Assembly: GCA_013151635.1 (NCBI GenBank)
Contig: JAADHV010000046.1
Span: 32,987-80,568, forward strand
Length of the DNA stretch: 47,582 nt
Direction: 5' to 3'
Source of the DNA: Deltaproteobacteria bacterium
GTDB lineage: Bacteria > Desulfobacterota > Desulfobacteria > Desulfobacterales > Desulfobacteraceae
Shown here: positions 17,216 through 32,200 of the stretch, piece after piece
How the letters are laid out: every line of letters starts with the position of its first letter
How positions within the stretch are numbered: position 1 is the first letter of the stretch
Program-made: the position numbers and the translations under genes
The notes under the pieces: model-generated
Told to the model about the DNA's origin: nothing
The model's database searches: none
The model's input: the letters and a program-made list of their open reading frames with translations, nothing else

Positions 17216-20200
17216 TTCCTGTAGTATTTACCACGTATTAAGTGCAATAAAAAAATGGATTTTGCCTGGAGTTTAAAAAAACCCGGGGACAATCAGTCTT
17301 ATAGTTGCGCCTGTAATATGTGGGCTGAAGATATTAAAGAATCTGGGGTACTTGATAACCAGAATAATTTATCAGGAGGGAATAAATGACCGAAATGTCA
17401 ACAGAATCAAAAATTGATTCTCTAATCACAAAAAAATTATGTAAAATTGTCGGTGAAAAAAATGCAACCGATATGAAACACATCCGCTATGCTTACTCTT
17501 ATGACCTGTCCTTTGTAAAGCCGAAGCTGCCGGATTATGTCGTGATGCCGACAAGTGTCGAACAGGTTCAAAAAATAATGGAATTTGCCAACCAGGAAAA
17601 AATTTCTGTCACACCGTTTACAGCCGGGACCAATATCGGCGGCCTTTGTATACCGGAAAACGGTGGCATTCTGCTGGATATGAAAAGGATGAACAATATT
17701 ATCCGTATTGATGAAGAATCCCACTATACCATTATTGAGCCAGGGGTCTCCCATGCAAAGCTTGCCAGCGCGCTTGCAAAATACAATCTAAGATGGAGCT
17801 GGCCCGTGGGGCCGCCCTCCGCATCTGTATCTTCCAATGCCATATGTCACGGGATAGGCGGGCTGAGTGCCCGGTATGGCCTTAACAGTGAGGAAATAAC
17901 CAGCATGGAAGTCGTGCTGCCCACAGGAGAGCTGGTCCGGGTCGGGTCCTGCGCCATCCAGGAAGATGCCTGGCACAGTTGCCTTCCTTTGCCAAGAATG
18001 GACGGTCTGTTCACAGGGTGGCTTGGCACCACCGGGATTATAACGAAAATCGGCCTTCGCGTACACCCTGTTCCGCCAATACTGAAAGTGTTTACAGCAT
18101 CGACACAGACACTGGGCCACATGGCATCCTATCTTCGCACCCTTGGAAATTATGAAATATGTGATGACCTTACAGGGGTCTCCTGGTGGCTTTCACAAGT
18201 CCCTATCCCATATCCCTACAAGCCTAAACCTGATGATGCTCCGGAATGGATCTCTTTTGCCACGACATTTTCCTGGACTGAGAAAGAAAAACAGGCCAGA
18301 GAAGAAATCTGGAGAATGGTTGTTGATGAAGAAACCAAAAATGGCTCGTCCTTAAAAGAAACTGTCTATCCTGAAGAAGCCTTAAAGGCAAGGACCCAGC
18401 TGCCCAGCCAGATCGTGGGATCAACCAAGAATTATACCAAACAGGCAGGAGCCGGCATTTCATGGCCCGGAACCTTTACTCCCCTTAACAAATGGGAACC
18501 TGTTTATGATGAATGGAAAAAAATCCTGACGGCCCGGAACCTGTCTCCTTCGGTCCGTGTCACCAACTACAGGGGTGTTCATTATGGCATGCTGAGAGCC
18601 ATGATACCTTTCCCGAAAAAGGACCCCGCCTCAATCGAAAATGCAAGGCAGGCCATTGTGGAATGTCTGAAAGTCGATCTTGATAACGGCGGGATTCCAT
18701 ACAAACCACCGGTTGACTTCGGAGTGGAGATAAATAAAAGGGCGCACCCGGGGTATGTCGAGCTGTTAAAAAGGACAAAGAACATGCTTGACCCCAATAA
18801 CATTATGAATACAGGTAAGCTGGCCCTTTAAACGCCATGCATTCCTGTAAATAAAAAATTTATGTCGTAAATATATCTGGAGGCTTTTATGAAGTGGGAT
18901 ATTCCTTCACTTGAAGAATTAGAAGACGCAGTATGGAAATGCACTGCATGTGGTAATTGTAAAACAGCTTATGATTTCGGCCCCCCGCCCACCTATGGGG
19001 AAATCTGCCCGGCCGGCGTGGAATTCGGATTTGACGGGAACATGGCATCCAAGGGCAAAATTGCCTTTGCCAGGGGAATCCTTGACGGTCAGCTTACATG
19101 GACACAGGATTTTGTAGATGCCATCTATAAATGCACTATCTGCGGTGGATGCCAGAACCAGTGTGAACTGGATCACAAACCGGTCATTCCGGAAATCATC
19201 GAGTCCATGAGGCGTAAAGCAGTCAAGGATGGTGTTGGTCCCATGCCGACCCAGAAAGTGATTGCCCAGTCCATGAGAAGTTATAATAACCCGTACCAGG
19301 GCCCGAGACGGGTCCGGACCGACTGGACCCGGCCTTTTAAAAAAGCAAAAAACCCCATTAAAAATATAATGAAAAAAAATGCCCCCATCCTGTTCTATGT
19401 GGGTTGCACCGGGGCTTTTAACCTGCCGGTCAGAAATTTTCCCGTGGCAACGGCTTCCATCTTCCAGAAGCTCGGTCTTGATTTCGGTATTCTCGGAGAA
19501 AATGAAATCTGCTGCGGCTCGACAGCGATGCGGCTGGGAGATGTGGATGAATTTAAACGTGTGGCTGAAACCAATATGAAAACATTCAAGGACCTTAAAG
19601 ACAACCATGGGGTTGAAACAATCGTTACCTCCTGCGCAGGGTGCTACAGGGCCATGAAAAAGGATTACAGTCTTGCTGCTGAATATGAGGACTGCATGGA
19701 CGGCCTTAAAATCATCCATACCACGGATTTTCTTTTTAATTATTTTAAAGAAGGCAAGATAAAATTTACAAAGGAAGTTCCCTGGAAGGTGACTTATCAC
19801 GACCCATGCCACACCGGCAGGCATTTGATCGATTTTGATATTGATGAAGATGGTTCCCGGCAGTGGAAAGGCTCATACCTTGGAAAGAGTGAAGACAACT
19901 GCCTTTATGATATCCCCAGGGAAATGCTCAAGGCTATCCCGGGTATTGATTTCAGGGAAATGGGAAGAATACGCAGTAATTCCTATTGTTGTGGCGGCGG
20001 CGGCGGTGTCATGACAGGATATGGAGACTGGGCTGCAAAAAATGCAGGACTAAGGATACAGGAAGGTCTGGACACTGGTGCGGAACAGATGGTTTCCATC
20101 TGCCCGTTCTGTCATTACAACCTGAATGAAGGTTCCAAAAGAATTAAAAGTGACATGAAGGTCTATGACCTGGTCGAGCTTATAGATATGGCTCTGTAAC

Positions 20201-23200
20201 AGGGCAGGCAAACCAATGGTTATTAGATCCTATGATATTGGTCTGACATAAGTTGCTGTTCATAGGGTAAACCGCAGCATCCCATCAATAAATGGGCCGT
20301 ATGAACAGTTTTTTTTAATCATATAAAAAGGAGGAAATGGATGAGTGCTTTGCAAGAGAACGGGCAGGAACTGCCCTACGCAGGGGGGATTTTAAAACTG
20401 CGTATTCCGTTTGTTCATTACAGGATTGAGTATCAGGATTTTATTCAGGGGGCTATTTTAAGCTGTGTGCCGTTGGGTATCACAGCCGCCATGGTAAAAG
20501 TTTTAGGGATACCCATTGAAGTTGCTGTATTAATGGTTGTCATCAACAATTTTCTTTACCTTTTGCATACTTCTTTCGGAGATCCTTCTGTCAGTGGATG
20601 GATTACCGCCGGAATTCCACTTTACATCTCATATTTGACCGGATTTGCACCAGGCCCGGAAAGGATAAAGGCGCTGATCGCCTTACAGGTGCTTGTAGGC
20701 GGCATATTCCTTGTGCTGGGGGTCACGGGTATCACGCGCTGGGTAATCCGGCATTTCCCCATATCCATGCGGTCCGGGATTCTTCTGGGGGCCGGTTTTG
20801 CTTCTTTAATGCGGGTATTTAATCCGGCCCAGCCGTTTATGGGAAAAATGCCCATTGCATTTATCATTGCCTCCCTGGGAAGCTTTTTTATCCTGTTTTC
20901 AGCCAAAGCTCTGCGCTTCAGGGCCCAATCCAGCCTGTTTGCCTGGGTTGCCGGATTCGGTATCGCACCGGGATTTGTCATCGGGTATATCTGCGGGCTT
21001 CTCACTGGTGAAATTGCACCACCCACCGGCGTTTTCGACCGGTTCATCATTGCCACGCCCCTGGGTGACATGGTCTCATCCTTTACAGCCCTTGGGATTG
21101 GAATGCCGTCGGCCAGCCAGTGGGTTGCTGCGATTTCCCTTGCCATTGTGGCATATGTTCTGGCCTTTGGGGACATTCTGGTCCTGGAAGCCATGATTGA
21201 TGACTGCAATAAGTCCCGTCCCGATGAAAACGTTGTTTTCGAGGTACCTCGGAACCATGTCATCACCGCGTTCAGAAATATTTTCCAGGGCATCTGCGTT
21301 CCTTTTCTCCCCCTGTGCGGACCACAGTGGACAGGCGGACAGGCACTGGTAGTCAACCGGTTTAAACATTCAACACCGGAACAGGAGCCCTCCTATTGGG
21401 GCGGTGCCACATCAATATTCTGGGGAATGAGCCTGGCCATGATCTTTCATCCCTTTGTCCAGATTGTTCTTCCGGCCAAGCTGATCGGATTCGGACTGAC
21501 CCTTTTAATACAGGGGTATCTATGCATCTACCTGGCTTTTGCCATGTGCAAGACCAATGTCCAGAGAGGAATTGCAGGGGTTATGGGGGCAGCCCTGGTT
21601 TCAGCAAATTATGTAAAATTGTGGGACAGCGCATTCTGGTCAGGACCGACAATGGCACTTATTGCAGGTGCAGTTCTTTTTTTCTTATTGGAATATGACG
21701 GATCAAAAGAAGAGGAGACTGTCCAATAAGTCTTCAGGGTGGGTGGCACTTTAGAAAAATCTCACGACCTTTACCTGAACCATAAAGGCATGCCAACCAC
21801 CCTGAACTTGATAGATTATCATAAATGTATTGCAATCTCAATGAGACAAAGGTGAAACCATGTGGAAAAAAGAAGTCAAAACAAACCTGGGCTTATTTCT
21901 AAAAGCAGGACTACCCTTTACTTTATGGGGAATGGGCATTGTTTTTTTGGGTATCTGGATTCTAAAACAGATATTTGCAAAAAATGAATATCTTATGGCA
22001 ATCCTCTTTGCCTGGCTGGCAATTTTCTGGGTAATCTATCAACCCTTGTTTAAAAATAAAATTGTTAAAATCAAAGCAAGGATGAATAAAAGCTGAAAGA
22101 TTTTCCAGCAACATACAAATTTACCGGAGGCAGCGATGAATTTAAAAGAAAGGTTTATGAACCAACTTGAAGGAAAAACCGTAGACATGACACCTGTCGG
22201 ATGTACCACAACTTATGGCATGGTGGATCTGATGAAAAAATGCGGAGCCGAAAGGCCGCTTGCAGATACGGATGCCGAGGCCATGACCACCCTTGCTCTG
22301 GCAGGTGAACTTGCCGGATTTGAAATGGTTAAAGCCATGGGCTGGGATATCACACCCATGAGCGAGGCATTTGGATGCGGGCTTGGTGTCCCGCAGATAG
22401 ATCTCCAGTATTGCATTAAGGTACACCCCTTTGCAGAAAGCCTTGACGGATTGGATTACCCACCTGATTTCCTTGACCGGGGAAGGTTTCCAACCTACAA
22501 AAAACAATTTGAACTGCTTAAAAAAGAAGTGGGTGACCAGAAAGTAATTTTCGGTGAATCAGAAGGGGCTTTTACCTGCGCTGCCAACCTTGTAGGAACC
22601 GAAAATTTTATGAAATGGACTTTTAAACGGAAAAAAGATGTTGAAAAAATCCTTGATGTAACTAAGCAGGCCATGATTGATGTCATTAACTTTGCTTTTG
22701 AAAATGGGGCAGATTATTATGTCATGGCAGAACCTACCGCAGGCCCTGCGCTTATGAGCCCCAGGATGTTTAAAAAATTTGTTGTTCCCATGCTCACCGA
22801 TGTTGTTGACAGGACAAACGGCCCCCTTGTCCTTCATATTTGCGGCAATACGGATATGATTATCCCTTTGATGTGCGAAACAGGTGTAAAAGGCCTGAGT
22901 ATTGAGGAGGGTGCAAATATGAAAGAAGCTGCCAGGATTGCCCATGAAAACGGTGTCAGGGTCTTCGGCAATGTCGCCACTGCCACCACCCTTTTTATGG
23001 GCACCCCTCAAGAAGCTTATAAAGAATCTTTTGCAGCGCTTGAAAACGGGACGGATTTTCTTTGTCCCGGCTGCGGCATTGCCCCGGGTTCCCCTTTGGA
23101 GAATGTACTGCAACTGAAGAAAGCAAGGGATGATTATTTTAAATAAGGTCCGGTTTTACCGGTATGGTCATCACACGATATTGAAACCATGTATAAAATA

Positions 23201-26200
23201 TAGCATTATAAATAAGGTTGTTACGCCAGATATAATCACACCCGATATTAAAAACAATGGAAACTTCGCCACATAAAAAAATAATGTTTTTTGGCTGTCC
23301 CATGGATTGCGATGAGAAATATGACTCAATCCAGGAAAAGCTGCATATGCTTTGGATAGCCGAAGGATTTGACGATCCTCTTGACGGGGTAATTGACCAC
23401 CTTGTTCGCTTTGAAATTCCGGAAAACCTGTGGAAGAACTTAGGTTCATTACCTGTACCGTCCTGGCTTGCACCGAAACCCGGTCCGGAGGATCGATCAA
23501 GAATCAATACAAAAAATTTTATTTCTTTTATAGACAGCAATGGCTGCAAAAATTTTGCAGATGAGACAGATCATTTTGTCACTGATCGGATACTGCCCCA
23601 TATCCCCTGTATGATCGGGATTGACCATTCCCTGACCGGTGGAGTTTATTCGGCATTATGCCGCCACTACGGCAAAGAGAACCTGTCTTTAATTATCATT
23701 GACAGTCATACCGATGCAGTCCCCATGTCAGTACTTTCCGGGGCCATCCAATATGATATGGATACCAACCCGGACTCTGTCCATGATGCCAATGATCCGT
23801 TCTTGTATAATCGCCCGGATTCTTACAATGCCAGTTCCTTTATACATACACTTATAAAAGAAAAACAGGTGGCTGCAAAAAACCTGTATATTGTCGGGGT
23901 AAGCGATTATCCTGATAAAAAATCATTGAGAATCAAAGATCCGAGAATCAAAAAATACACCAATGCGTATGTGGGTCTAAAGCGCAAAGGGGCAACCATT
24001 ATCACAAAAAAAGACTGCAAATTAACTCCCCGGAAAATCACGGGCTTATTCAAAAAAATCTCAACCCCTTATGTCTATGTTTCCATTGATATGGATATAG
24101 GGGCAGGTAATGCACTTGAGGGGGTGAGATTTCGCAATTGGAAAGGTTTAAAGGAAACAAATATATGCAAACTGGCAGATGCTGTGACCAAAATCTTTTC
24201 ATCGTCAGTTCATCTGGCAGGCATGGATATTTGTGAAATTGATCCACGCAGAGCTGGTGCGGTATATCCTTCCGGCAGGGATCAGACATATAAAATAGCT
24301 GCAAACCTGATAAAAAAAATAGGATTTAACCTATGATCGTTAGAAAGGGCCACAATTCCCCCCTTCGGCTAATGTCACATAAGTTATGGAAACTCAACGA
24401 GATAACACTAGTAAAGGAGACTCAAATGGAACTAAACAGGTATTATGATATTGAAGATGAATCTTCCGATAACCCTGTAAAAAAACTCAAATATTTTGTT
24501 GACGGAGAATTTAAGGTGTCCGCCACAACAAACTATATGGACTGCTGCAATCCTTCGACAGGAGACATTATAGCCCGTGCTCCGCAATGCACGCAAGCAG
24601 AGGTGGATATTGCCATAGAGAGCGCAAAAAAAGCATATCCTGTGTGGTCTGAAACACCCGTAAGCAAAAGGGTTCAGGTATTGTACAAGTTCAAGGCCCT
24701 TGTTGAAGAACACCTGGAAGAACTGACCTATCTTCTGTGCCAGGAAGAGGGCAAAAACTGGCGGGAATCCATGGGAGACGTGCTAAAAGTAAACGAGGTT
24801 GTTGAATTTGCATGTGGTGCCCCCCACCTGATGAAAGGCGAATCTCTCATGAATGCCAGCAATGGCTATGATACCGTCCTCTACCATCACCCCATCGGTG
24901 TTTTTGCAGGGATTGCCCCCTGGAATTTTCCAGCCATGATTCCCCACGGGTGGATGTCCCCCATATGCATTGCCACAGGAAACTGCATGGTTCTCAAGGC
25001 AGCCAGCTTTGTCCCCCAGTCATCCTTGAGACTTGCCGAGCTCTGGCGTGAAGCAGGCCTGCCCAAAGGCGTCCTCAATATTGTAACTGCAGGAAGGAAT
25101 GAGGCGGAGATACTCTTAAGACACCCTGATATCAAAGGCGTGAGCTTTGTAGGCTCCACAAATGTCGGCAAACATATATATAAAACAGCTGCTGCCAATG
25201 GTAAAAGGGTACAGGCGTTGTGCGAAGCAAAAAATCATGCCCTGGTTCTAAAGGATGCAAAAATTGAAAGAACAGCCATGGGTATTATCAATGCATATTG
25301 CGGATGTGCCGGTGCAAGATGCATGGCCTGCCCTGTGATTGTAGTTGAGAACACCATCGCAGACCAGCTGATTGCCTTTCTGAAAGAATTTGTTGCGGAA
25401 ATGAAACTTGGACCTGCTTATGACCCCGACACCGGCATGGGGCCCGTCATGAATGCCGGCCACCTGAAATTTATTACCGACTGGATTGAAAAAGGGATTG
25501 AAGAAGGAGCGGATCTTATTGTTGACGGAAGAAATCCCAAAGTAGAAGGATATGAAAACGGGTTCTACCTGGCACCCACTATTTTTGACAATGTCACTGA
25601 AGAGATGACCATTGGCGATCAAGAAATTTTTGGCCCGGTGCTTTGTATCAAACGGGTGGATTCCTTTGAAGAAGGGCTTGCCATCATGAACAAAAGCAGG
25701 TTTGCCAATGGTTCTGTAATTTATACCCAGAACGGTCACTATGCCCGTGAGTTTGCATTCCATACTGATGCCGGTATGGTCGGTGTGAATGTCGGCATCC
25801 CGGTGCCCCTGGGAATTTTTGGTTTCACCGGCCATAAAGATTCCTTTTTCGGGGATCTCCATGTCATGGGCAGGGACGGGTTCACATTCTTTACTGAAAC
25901 CAAATGTGTCACCCAGACCTGGTTTCCTGAAACAGGAGGAGACATTGGCAAAGTAGATACCTGGGACGGCACTATTTCATCAATGCCGGCGGAAAAGTAA
26001 CCCAAAGCTCTTTCAACCGCCCGGGCGGGATGCCTGTATAACAGCGAACCCCTGGCAGGGCGTTTCAAACACAGGTTCGCTGTTATGCCTTTTTTAAGAA
26101 TTTAACTTGTGGGAAAGAATGATTCCTGGTAAAAATCGTATCGATTATGTTTTTGAATTAAAAATGGAAGGTTCGAAATATGCACCATCTCATTACTGAG

Positions 26201-29200
26201 ATACAGAGCCTGGGTATCAGAGTTCATGGAGGGATGGCCGGGAGAAGAGGGGGTGCAGGCCCTGCCGAAGGACGAGCATTCATCGTTGACGGGGTACCGG
26301 TCAGTGTTCCCATTGCAGCCGGTTATGTGGCAGACTCTCCATTTTTCCTGAAAGAGATCAATTCCAAATACAAGCTTTTTAAAAACGACAAAGCAGTCTG
26401 CAATGTAAAGATCGTTCCTGAGCCGGAATTCTATGGCAAGACAACTAAAGATGATATCCCTTTTCGACAGATTGCCCTGCTTCATGGCAAAGACTGCCTT
26501 GCCACAACCGTATTGCAGCAATGCGTTCATTGGAAACAAAATAATAAATGCAGTTTCTGTGCAACAGAAGTAAGTCTTGCCGGCAAACAAACCATTGCCA
26601 GGAAAAAACCGGCCCAACTTGCAATGGTTGCCAAAGCAGCCCGCAAGATGGATGGCGTGACCCATATGGTGCTTACCTCCGGCACAGGAGACCCCCCGGG
26701 GAGTGAAATCCCGTACCTGGCTCAATGTGCCCGGGCGATAAAGGCATCTGCCGATATGCCGGTGCAGGTACAGATCGCCCCTCCGCCGGATCTGGAACTT
26801 ATTGACGAGCTCAAGGACGCAGGGGTCGAATCTATTGGTATCCATATTGAAAGCTTTGATGCTGATATTCTTTCAAAGATAGCACCTGCCAAGGCAAAAA
26901 CCGGTTTAAACCATTATGAGAAGGCATGGAAAAAAGCAGTGGAACTATTTGGCGTTAACCAGGTCAGCAGCTTTATTATTGCAGGTCTCGGGGAAAGCGC
27001 CACATCCATTGCCTGGGGAAGTGAATTCCTTACCGATTTAGGTGTTTACCCTTTTGTAGTCCCTCTTCGGCCTATCCCTGGTTCAAAATTAGAAAAGGCT
27101 GCACCTCCTCACCCGGATATCATGAAACAGCTTTACGAAGCCGTCTCTAAAATCCTACAGGCCAAAGGGATTGCCGCAGACAAAATAAAGGCCGGCTGTG
27201 CAAGGTGTGGCGCCTGTTCAGCGTTATCCTCCTATGAAGAAAAAACAAATGACCTTATCTGTCACTCCGCCAGGAACCGGTTTGAGAAATCCGAAGCTTT
27301 CAAAATCCGAAAGGAAATCTTTGTTCATGAACAGGGGTTATTTAATCAGTCAGATATGGATGAAAATGATCCGGGCTCCATACACCTGGTTGCCAGGCAA
27401 AAAGAAAAAATTATCGGAACCGTACGGATATATATTGAAGATACACTGTCAGACCACTGGATTGGTGGCAGACTGGCTGTTAAAAAAGAATTCAGGACCA
27501 CCCGGGCCGGCTCAGCCCTGGTCAAAGAGGCAATGAAACGGGTAAAAAAAAAAGGATGCCGGCTGTTTACAGCCCATATCCAGGAAAAAAATATTCCGTT
27601 TTTCTTAAAACTCGGGTGGAAGCCCATGGAACCGGTTAAACCCCATTTCGGGCATCCCCATCAAAAAATGCAGGCAAATCTGGACCTTGTCCCGGAAGAT
27701 ATTTAAATATGGAAAAGATAAATTTAGACCGCATAGTCGAATCTGTCAGAACTTATGTTGGCCTTGTACGCAAAAGCCCCATTAAAGATGTGGTGGAAAA
27801 ACTTCATTCCACCCACAAGTATGGGGAAGCCCTGCCCAATTTCGGTGATGATGCCGCTGTTATCCCTTTTAAGGATGAATACCTGCTTCTTGCAACAGAC
27901 GGAATGATGACCGGCCTGATTATAAATGAGCCCTATGCTGCCGGCAAGGCCTCGGTCATGGTAACCGTGAATGACATTTATTCCATGGGCGGCCGCCCCA
28001 TCGGCATGGTCAATGTCCTGGCAAGTGGCGATGAAAAGCAACGCGCCCTTATCGTGGATGGCATTGAAAGAGGATGCCATAAACTTCAGGTTCCCATGTT
28101 GGGAGGCCACCTGCATCCCGACCCCGAAATTGAAATCCCATCATTGAGCGTAGCCATCCTGGGAGTGGCGAAAAAACCCCTTAGAAGCCATCAGGCCATG
28201 GAAGGTGACGACCTGATCCTGGCCGTGGACCTCAATGGCAGTCGCGGCTGCCGATCTGTTATCAGCTGGGATGCAAATTCGGGCAAAACCGCGGAAGAAT
28301 TGCTTTACCGGCTTGAGGTATTGCCTTTGATTGCAGAACTAGAATTGTCCTGTGCAGCAAAGGATATCAGTAATGCCGGTATCCTGGGAACTGTCTCAAT
28401 TTTCCTGGAAAACTCGGGAAAAGGGGGAAACATCAATCTTGATACCATCCCAAGACCTGAGTCCATTGACCTTAAAGACTGGCTTCACTGTTTCCAGAGT
28501 TTTGGCTTTATCCTTGCTGTAAACCCTGAAAATTCAAGGTCTGTCCTTGAATTATTTTCAAGCCGGGATATTGATGCCGCCATTATTGGCACAGTCGCCC
28601 GGAAGGACCGGGTTGTTCTGAACCATGGTACAACATCCAGGGTATTGTTTGATTTTAAAACCGATAAAATCACAGGTATCCGGTATAAAGGATCGAATGA
28701 ACAAAAAAGCCTTGAAAAAGACTAAACATTATTAATCCGGGAGGAAACCCCATCATGTTTATTAACGGAAAATGGAAACAAGCGGAAAATAATTCAACAT
28801 TTGATGTGCTTAACCCGGCAACAGGGGAAGTCATTACCCGGGTGGCAAACGGCAGTGCCAAAGATATATCAGATGCCATTAAGGCAGCAGACACAGCTTT
28901 TGAGGCCTGGTCATCCAAAACCTCCTACCAGCGGTCACACTATTTATACACGGCCTGGAAACTTATGATGGATAAAAAAGAGGACCTGGCACGACTCATG
29001 ACCGAAGAACAGGGCAAACCCTTGGTTGCCGCCCGCAACGAAGTCCAGTATGGTGCTGATTTTTTATTATGGTTTGGCGAAGAAGCCAAGCGGGTATACG
29101 GGCAAACCATTCCTTCCGCAAGACCGGACCAGCGGTTCATTGTTTTAAAACAGCCTGTGGGCGTAGTTGGGGCCATCACACCATGGAATTATCCTGTTTC

Positions 29201-32200
29201 CATGATTACAAGAAAAATGGCCCCTGCCCTTGCTGCAGGATGTACCATTGTACTCAAACCTGCCGAGGCAACCCCTCTTTGTGCCATGGAGATGTTTAAA
29301 ATTTTTGAGGAAGCAGGCATACCGGCCGGCGTGGTAAATCTTATCACCACTCTTGATCCGAAACCTGTAGGGGTACAGTTTACTTCCAACCCGGTTATCC
29401 AAAAATTGACGTTCACAGGCTCAACAAAGGTGGGGAAGATGCTGGCCAAAGAAGCGGCACAGCACATGAAGCGGGTCTCGTTGGAACTTGGAGGCCATGC
29501 CCCGTTTATTGTTTACGATGATGCAGATCCTGTCCATGCTGCCAAAGGAGCGGTTCTTGTAAAATTCTTAAATACGGGCCAGGCCTGTATCAGCCCTAAC
29601 AGGATCTTTGTTCCCCGCCACATGGTGGACGATTTTACAAAAGAATTTTCAAGCCGTGTCAATGCCATGAAAGCCGGGAATGGAATGGACAAAGGGGTCA
29701 GGATCGGCCCCCTTGTCGGGCCTGATGCTGTTTTAAAGGTTGAAAACCAGGTGAAAGATGCCCTGAGCAAAGGCGCCAAACTCATTACAGGCGGCAAAAG
29801 ACTTACAGACGGCCCCCTTGAAAAGGGTTATTTTTATGCCCCCACCGTGCTGACCCGTGTTACCCGGGATATGCTGATCTTTCGGGAAGAAACCTTTGGG
29901 CCTGTTGCTCCCATCATTGCCTATGACCCGGAAGATGACGTCATTAAGATGGCCAACGACACGGCATACGGGCTTGCCGCCTATGTATATACAAAAAGCA
30001 CTTCCCGTGCCATGACAGCGTTTGAACGTCTCAAATTCGGAATTATCGGGATCAATGACATCAATCCTACCTCAGCAGCCGCACCGTTTGGCGGGATGAA
30101 AGAAAGCGGCATGGGCAGGGAAGGGGCAAAAGAAGGCATAAACGAGTATCTGGAAACCAAACTTGGTGGTTTTTCCATTTGAATGAAAATGTTTAAAGGA
30201 TAACTACTAGAAAATGCCATGCCAGGAAGATATATTAACGGCCTTGACACAGGCCGTGATCAAATTCAGAGAAAAGGACTGTAAAGATGCAGCCAGGAAA
30301 GCCCTGGACCAGGGGGTTGATCCTATGATTGCAGTGAATCACGGGCTGATGCCAGGCATGAAAAAAGTAGGAATATTGTTTGATACCAATGAATACTTTG
30401 TCCCTGAAGTGATGTTGAGTACGGATGCCTTTTACGCAGCGTTTGAAATTCTACGCCCGCATATCCCTAAAAAACGACAGGAATCAGAACTTTCAATAGT
30501 AATCGGATCTATCCAAGGTGACATTCATGATATTGGAAAAAACCTTGTAAAGATAATGTTTGAGGCTGAAGGATGGGAAGTTCATGATCTTGGCCGGGAT
30601 GTCCCGCTTGAACAGTTTGTGGAAAAACACCTTGAAGTCAAGTCAGATGTGATTGCGATCTCCGCCATGATGACAACCACCATGATGGGAATGAAAAAAG
30701 TGATTGCCTTGGCCAAGAAGGAGAGCCCGGAGTGCCTTGTCATGGTTGGCGGTGCTTCGGTTACAAGAGAAATCGCTGATCTTTTCGGTGCGGACGGATA
30801 TGCCAGGTCTTCCGGTGTTGCTGTTGCCGAATGCCGTAAAATGGTAAAACAATATCACACATTTAAACAAAAATTAAAATAAAATCATCTTTTTTTCATC
30901 CCAAAAACATCCCAAAGACGATTTACACGGTTTACAATCTCCTGCTACGGTCACACTTATTAATGAATCCCATTAATTTGGAAAAATGTCAGAGATCTAA
31001 ACATATTACACAATGCAGGAGGGAAGATGTTTCAATTTCAAAAAGAACAGAAAGTGTGTGAAATTGGTGGTGTAAAATTCGGCGGGCAGCCTGGAGATTA
31101 TCCAACTGTTGTCTGTAACTCAATATTTCAAAAGGGTGATAAAATTTTCCCCGGAAAACGCAAAGACGGGTTTGATGAAAAAATGGCCGCAGGCCTGTTA
31201 AAGACCCAGGACAGGCTCACCGGAGAAACAGGAATTCCTGGCATGGCAGATATTGTTGCCAATACCGGCGCGGAATTCAAAACCTTTATCGACTTTGTTG
31301 TGGACAACTCTGATATGCCGTTCTGCATTGATGCCTGGACATTACAACCCAAACTGGAGGCTGCTGCCTATTGTGCTGAAAAAGGGCTTCTTGACCGCAT
31401 GTTTTATAACAGCATCACAGTATGGGAGCAGGATCTTGATACGGAAATCAGTGAAATAGCCAAAATTGGTGTAAAAAATGTTCTTCTGGTTGCCTTTGAC
31501 CAGGACGATCAAATGCCCACAGGCAGGATTAAAGGGACCCGGAAACTGCTGGATGCCATTGAAAAAAACAGTGCCCAATTTGAAAATATTTTTGTTGATA
31601 CTTCGGTCATGAATGGTCCTGCCACAGCCCTTTGCGGCATTGCCAACAAAATGATCAAGGAAAAATGGGGACTTCCCACAGGATCTGCACCTTCCAACGG
31701 ATCTTACATGTGGAAAGAAGCCAGGGAAAAATGGGGGTTTAAAGGATGGTCTGCCGCAGATGCCGCCCTTGAGTCCCTGGCTGCATTCATGACCCATGAC
31801 ATGATTTTTTCAGGGCCCATGGTGGGTGCCCAGAGAATCATGCCGGCCATTGCCATGGCCAATGCATTCCAGGCAACAGCGGTTTACAGTGAGACCGGAC
31901 GTCTGCCCAAGGAAATGAGTCACCCGCTTTTCAAATTGTTCCCTGATTTTGTGGAGAACCTTAAAACCATCTCATCATCCGACTGATTAAGACAAATAAA
32001 AGCAGATAACCCAAATACTTGAGAGGAAAACCTATGTCAGAACTTACCGGAAAACAAAGAGTTCAAAAATTGTTCAAACGTGAACCCGTGGATACAATGC
32101 CCTGTTTCAGCGGCCAGGGGGCTGTTGTGATCCAGGCCATTGAAAAAATGGAAACCCAGTTTGCCAAAATCCATACCGATGCATGGCTGATGGCTGAATC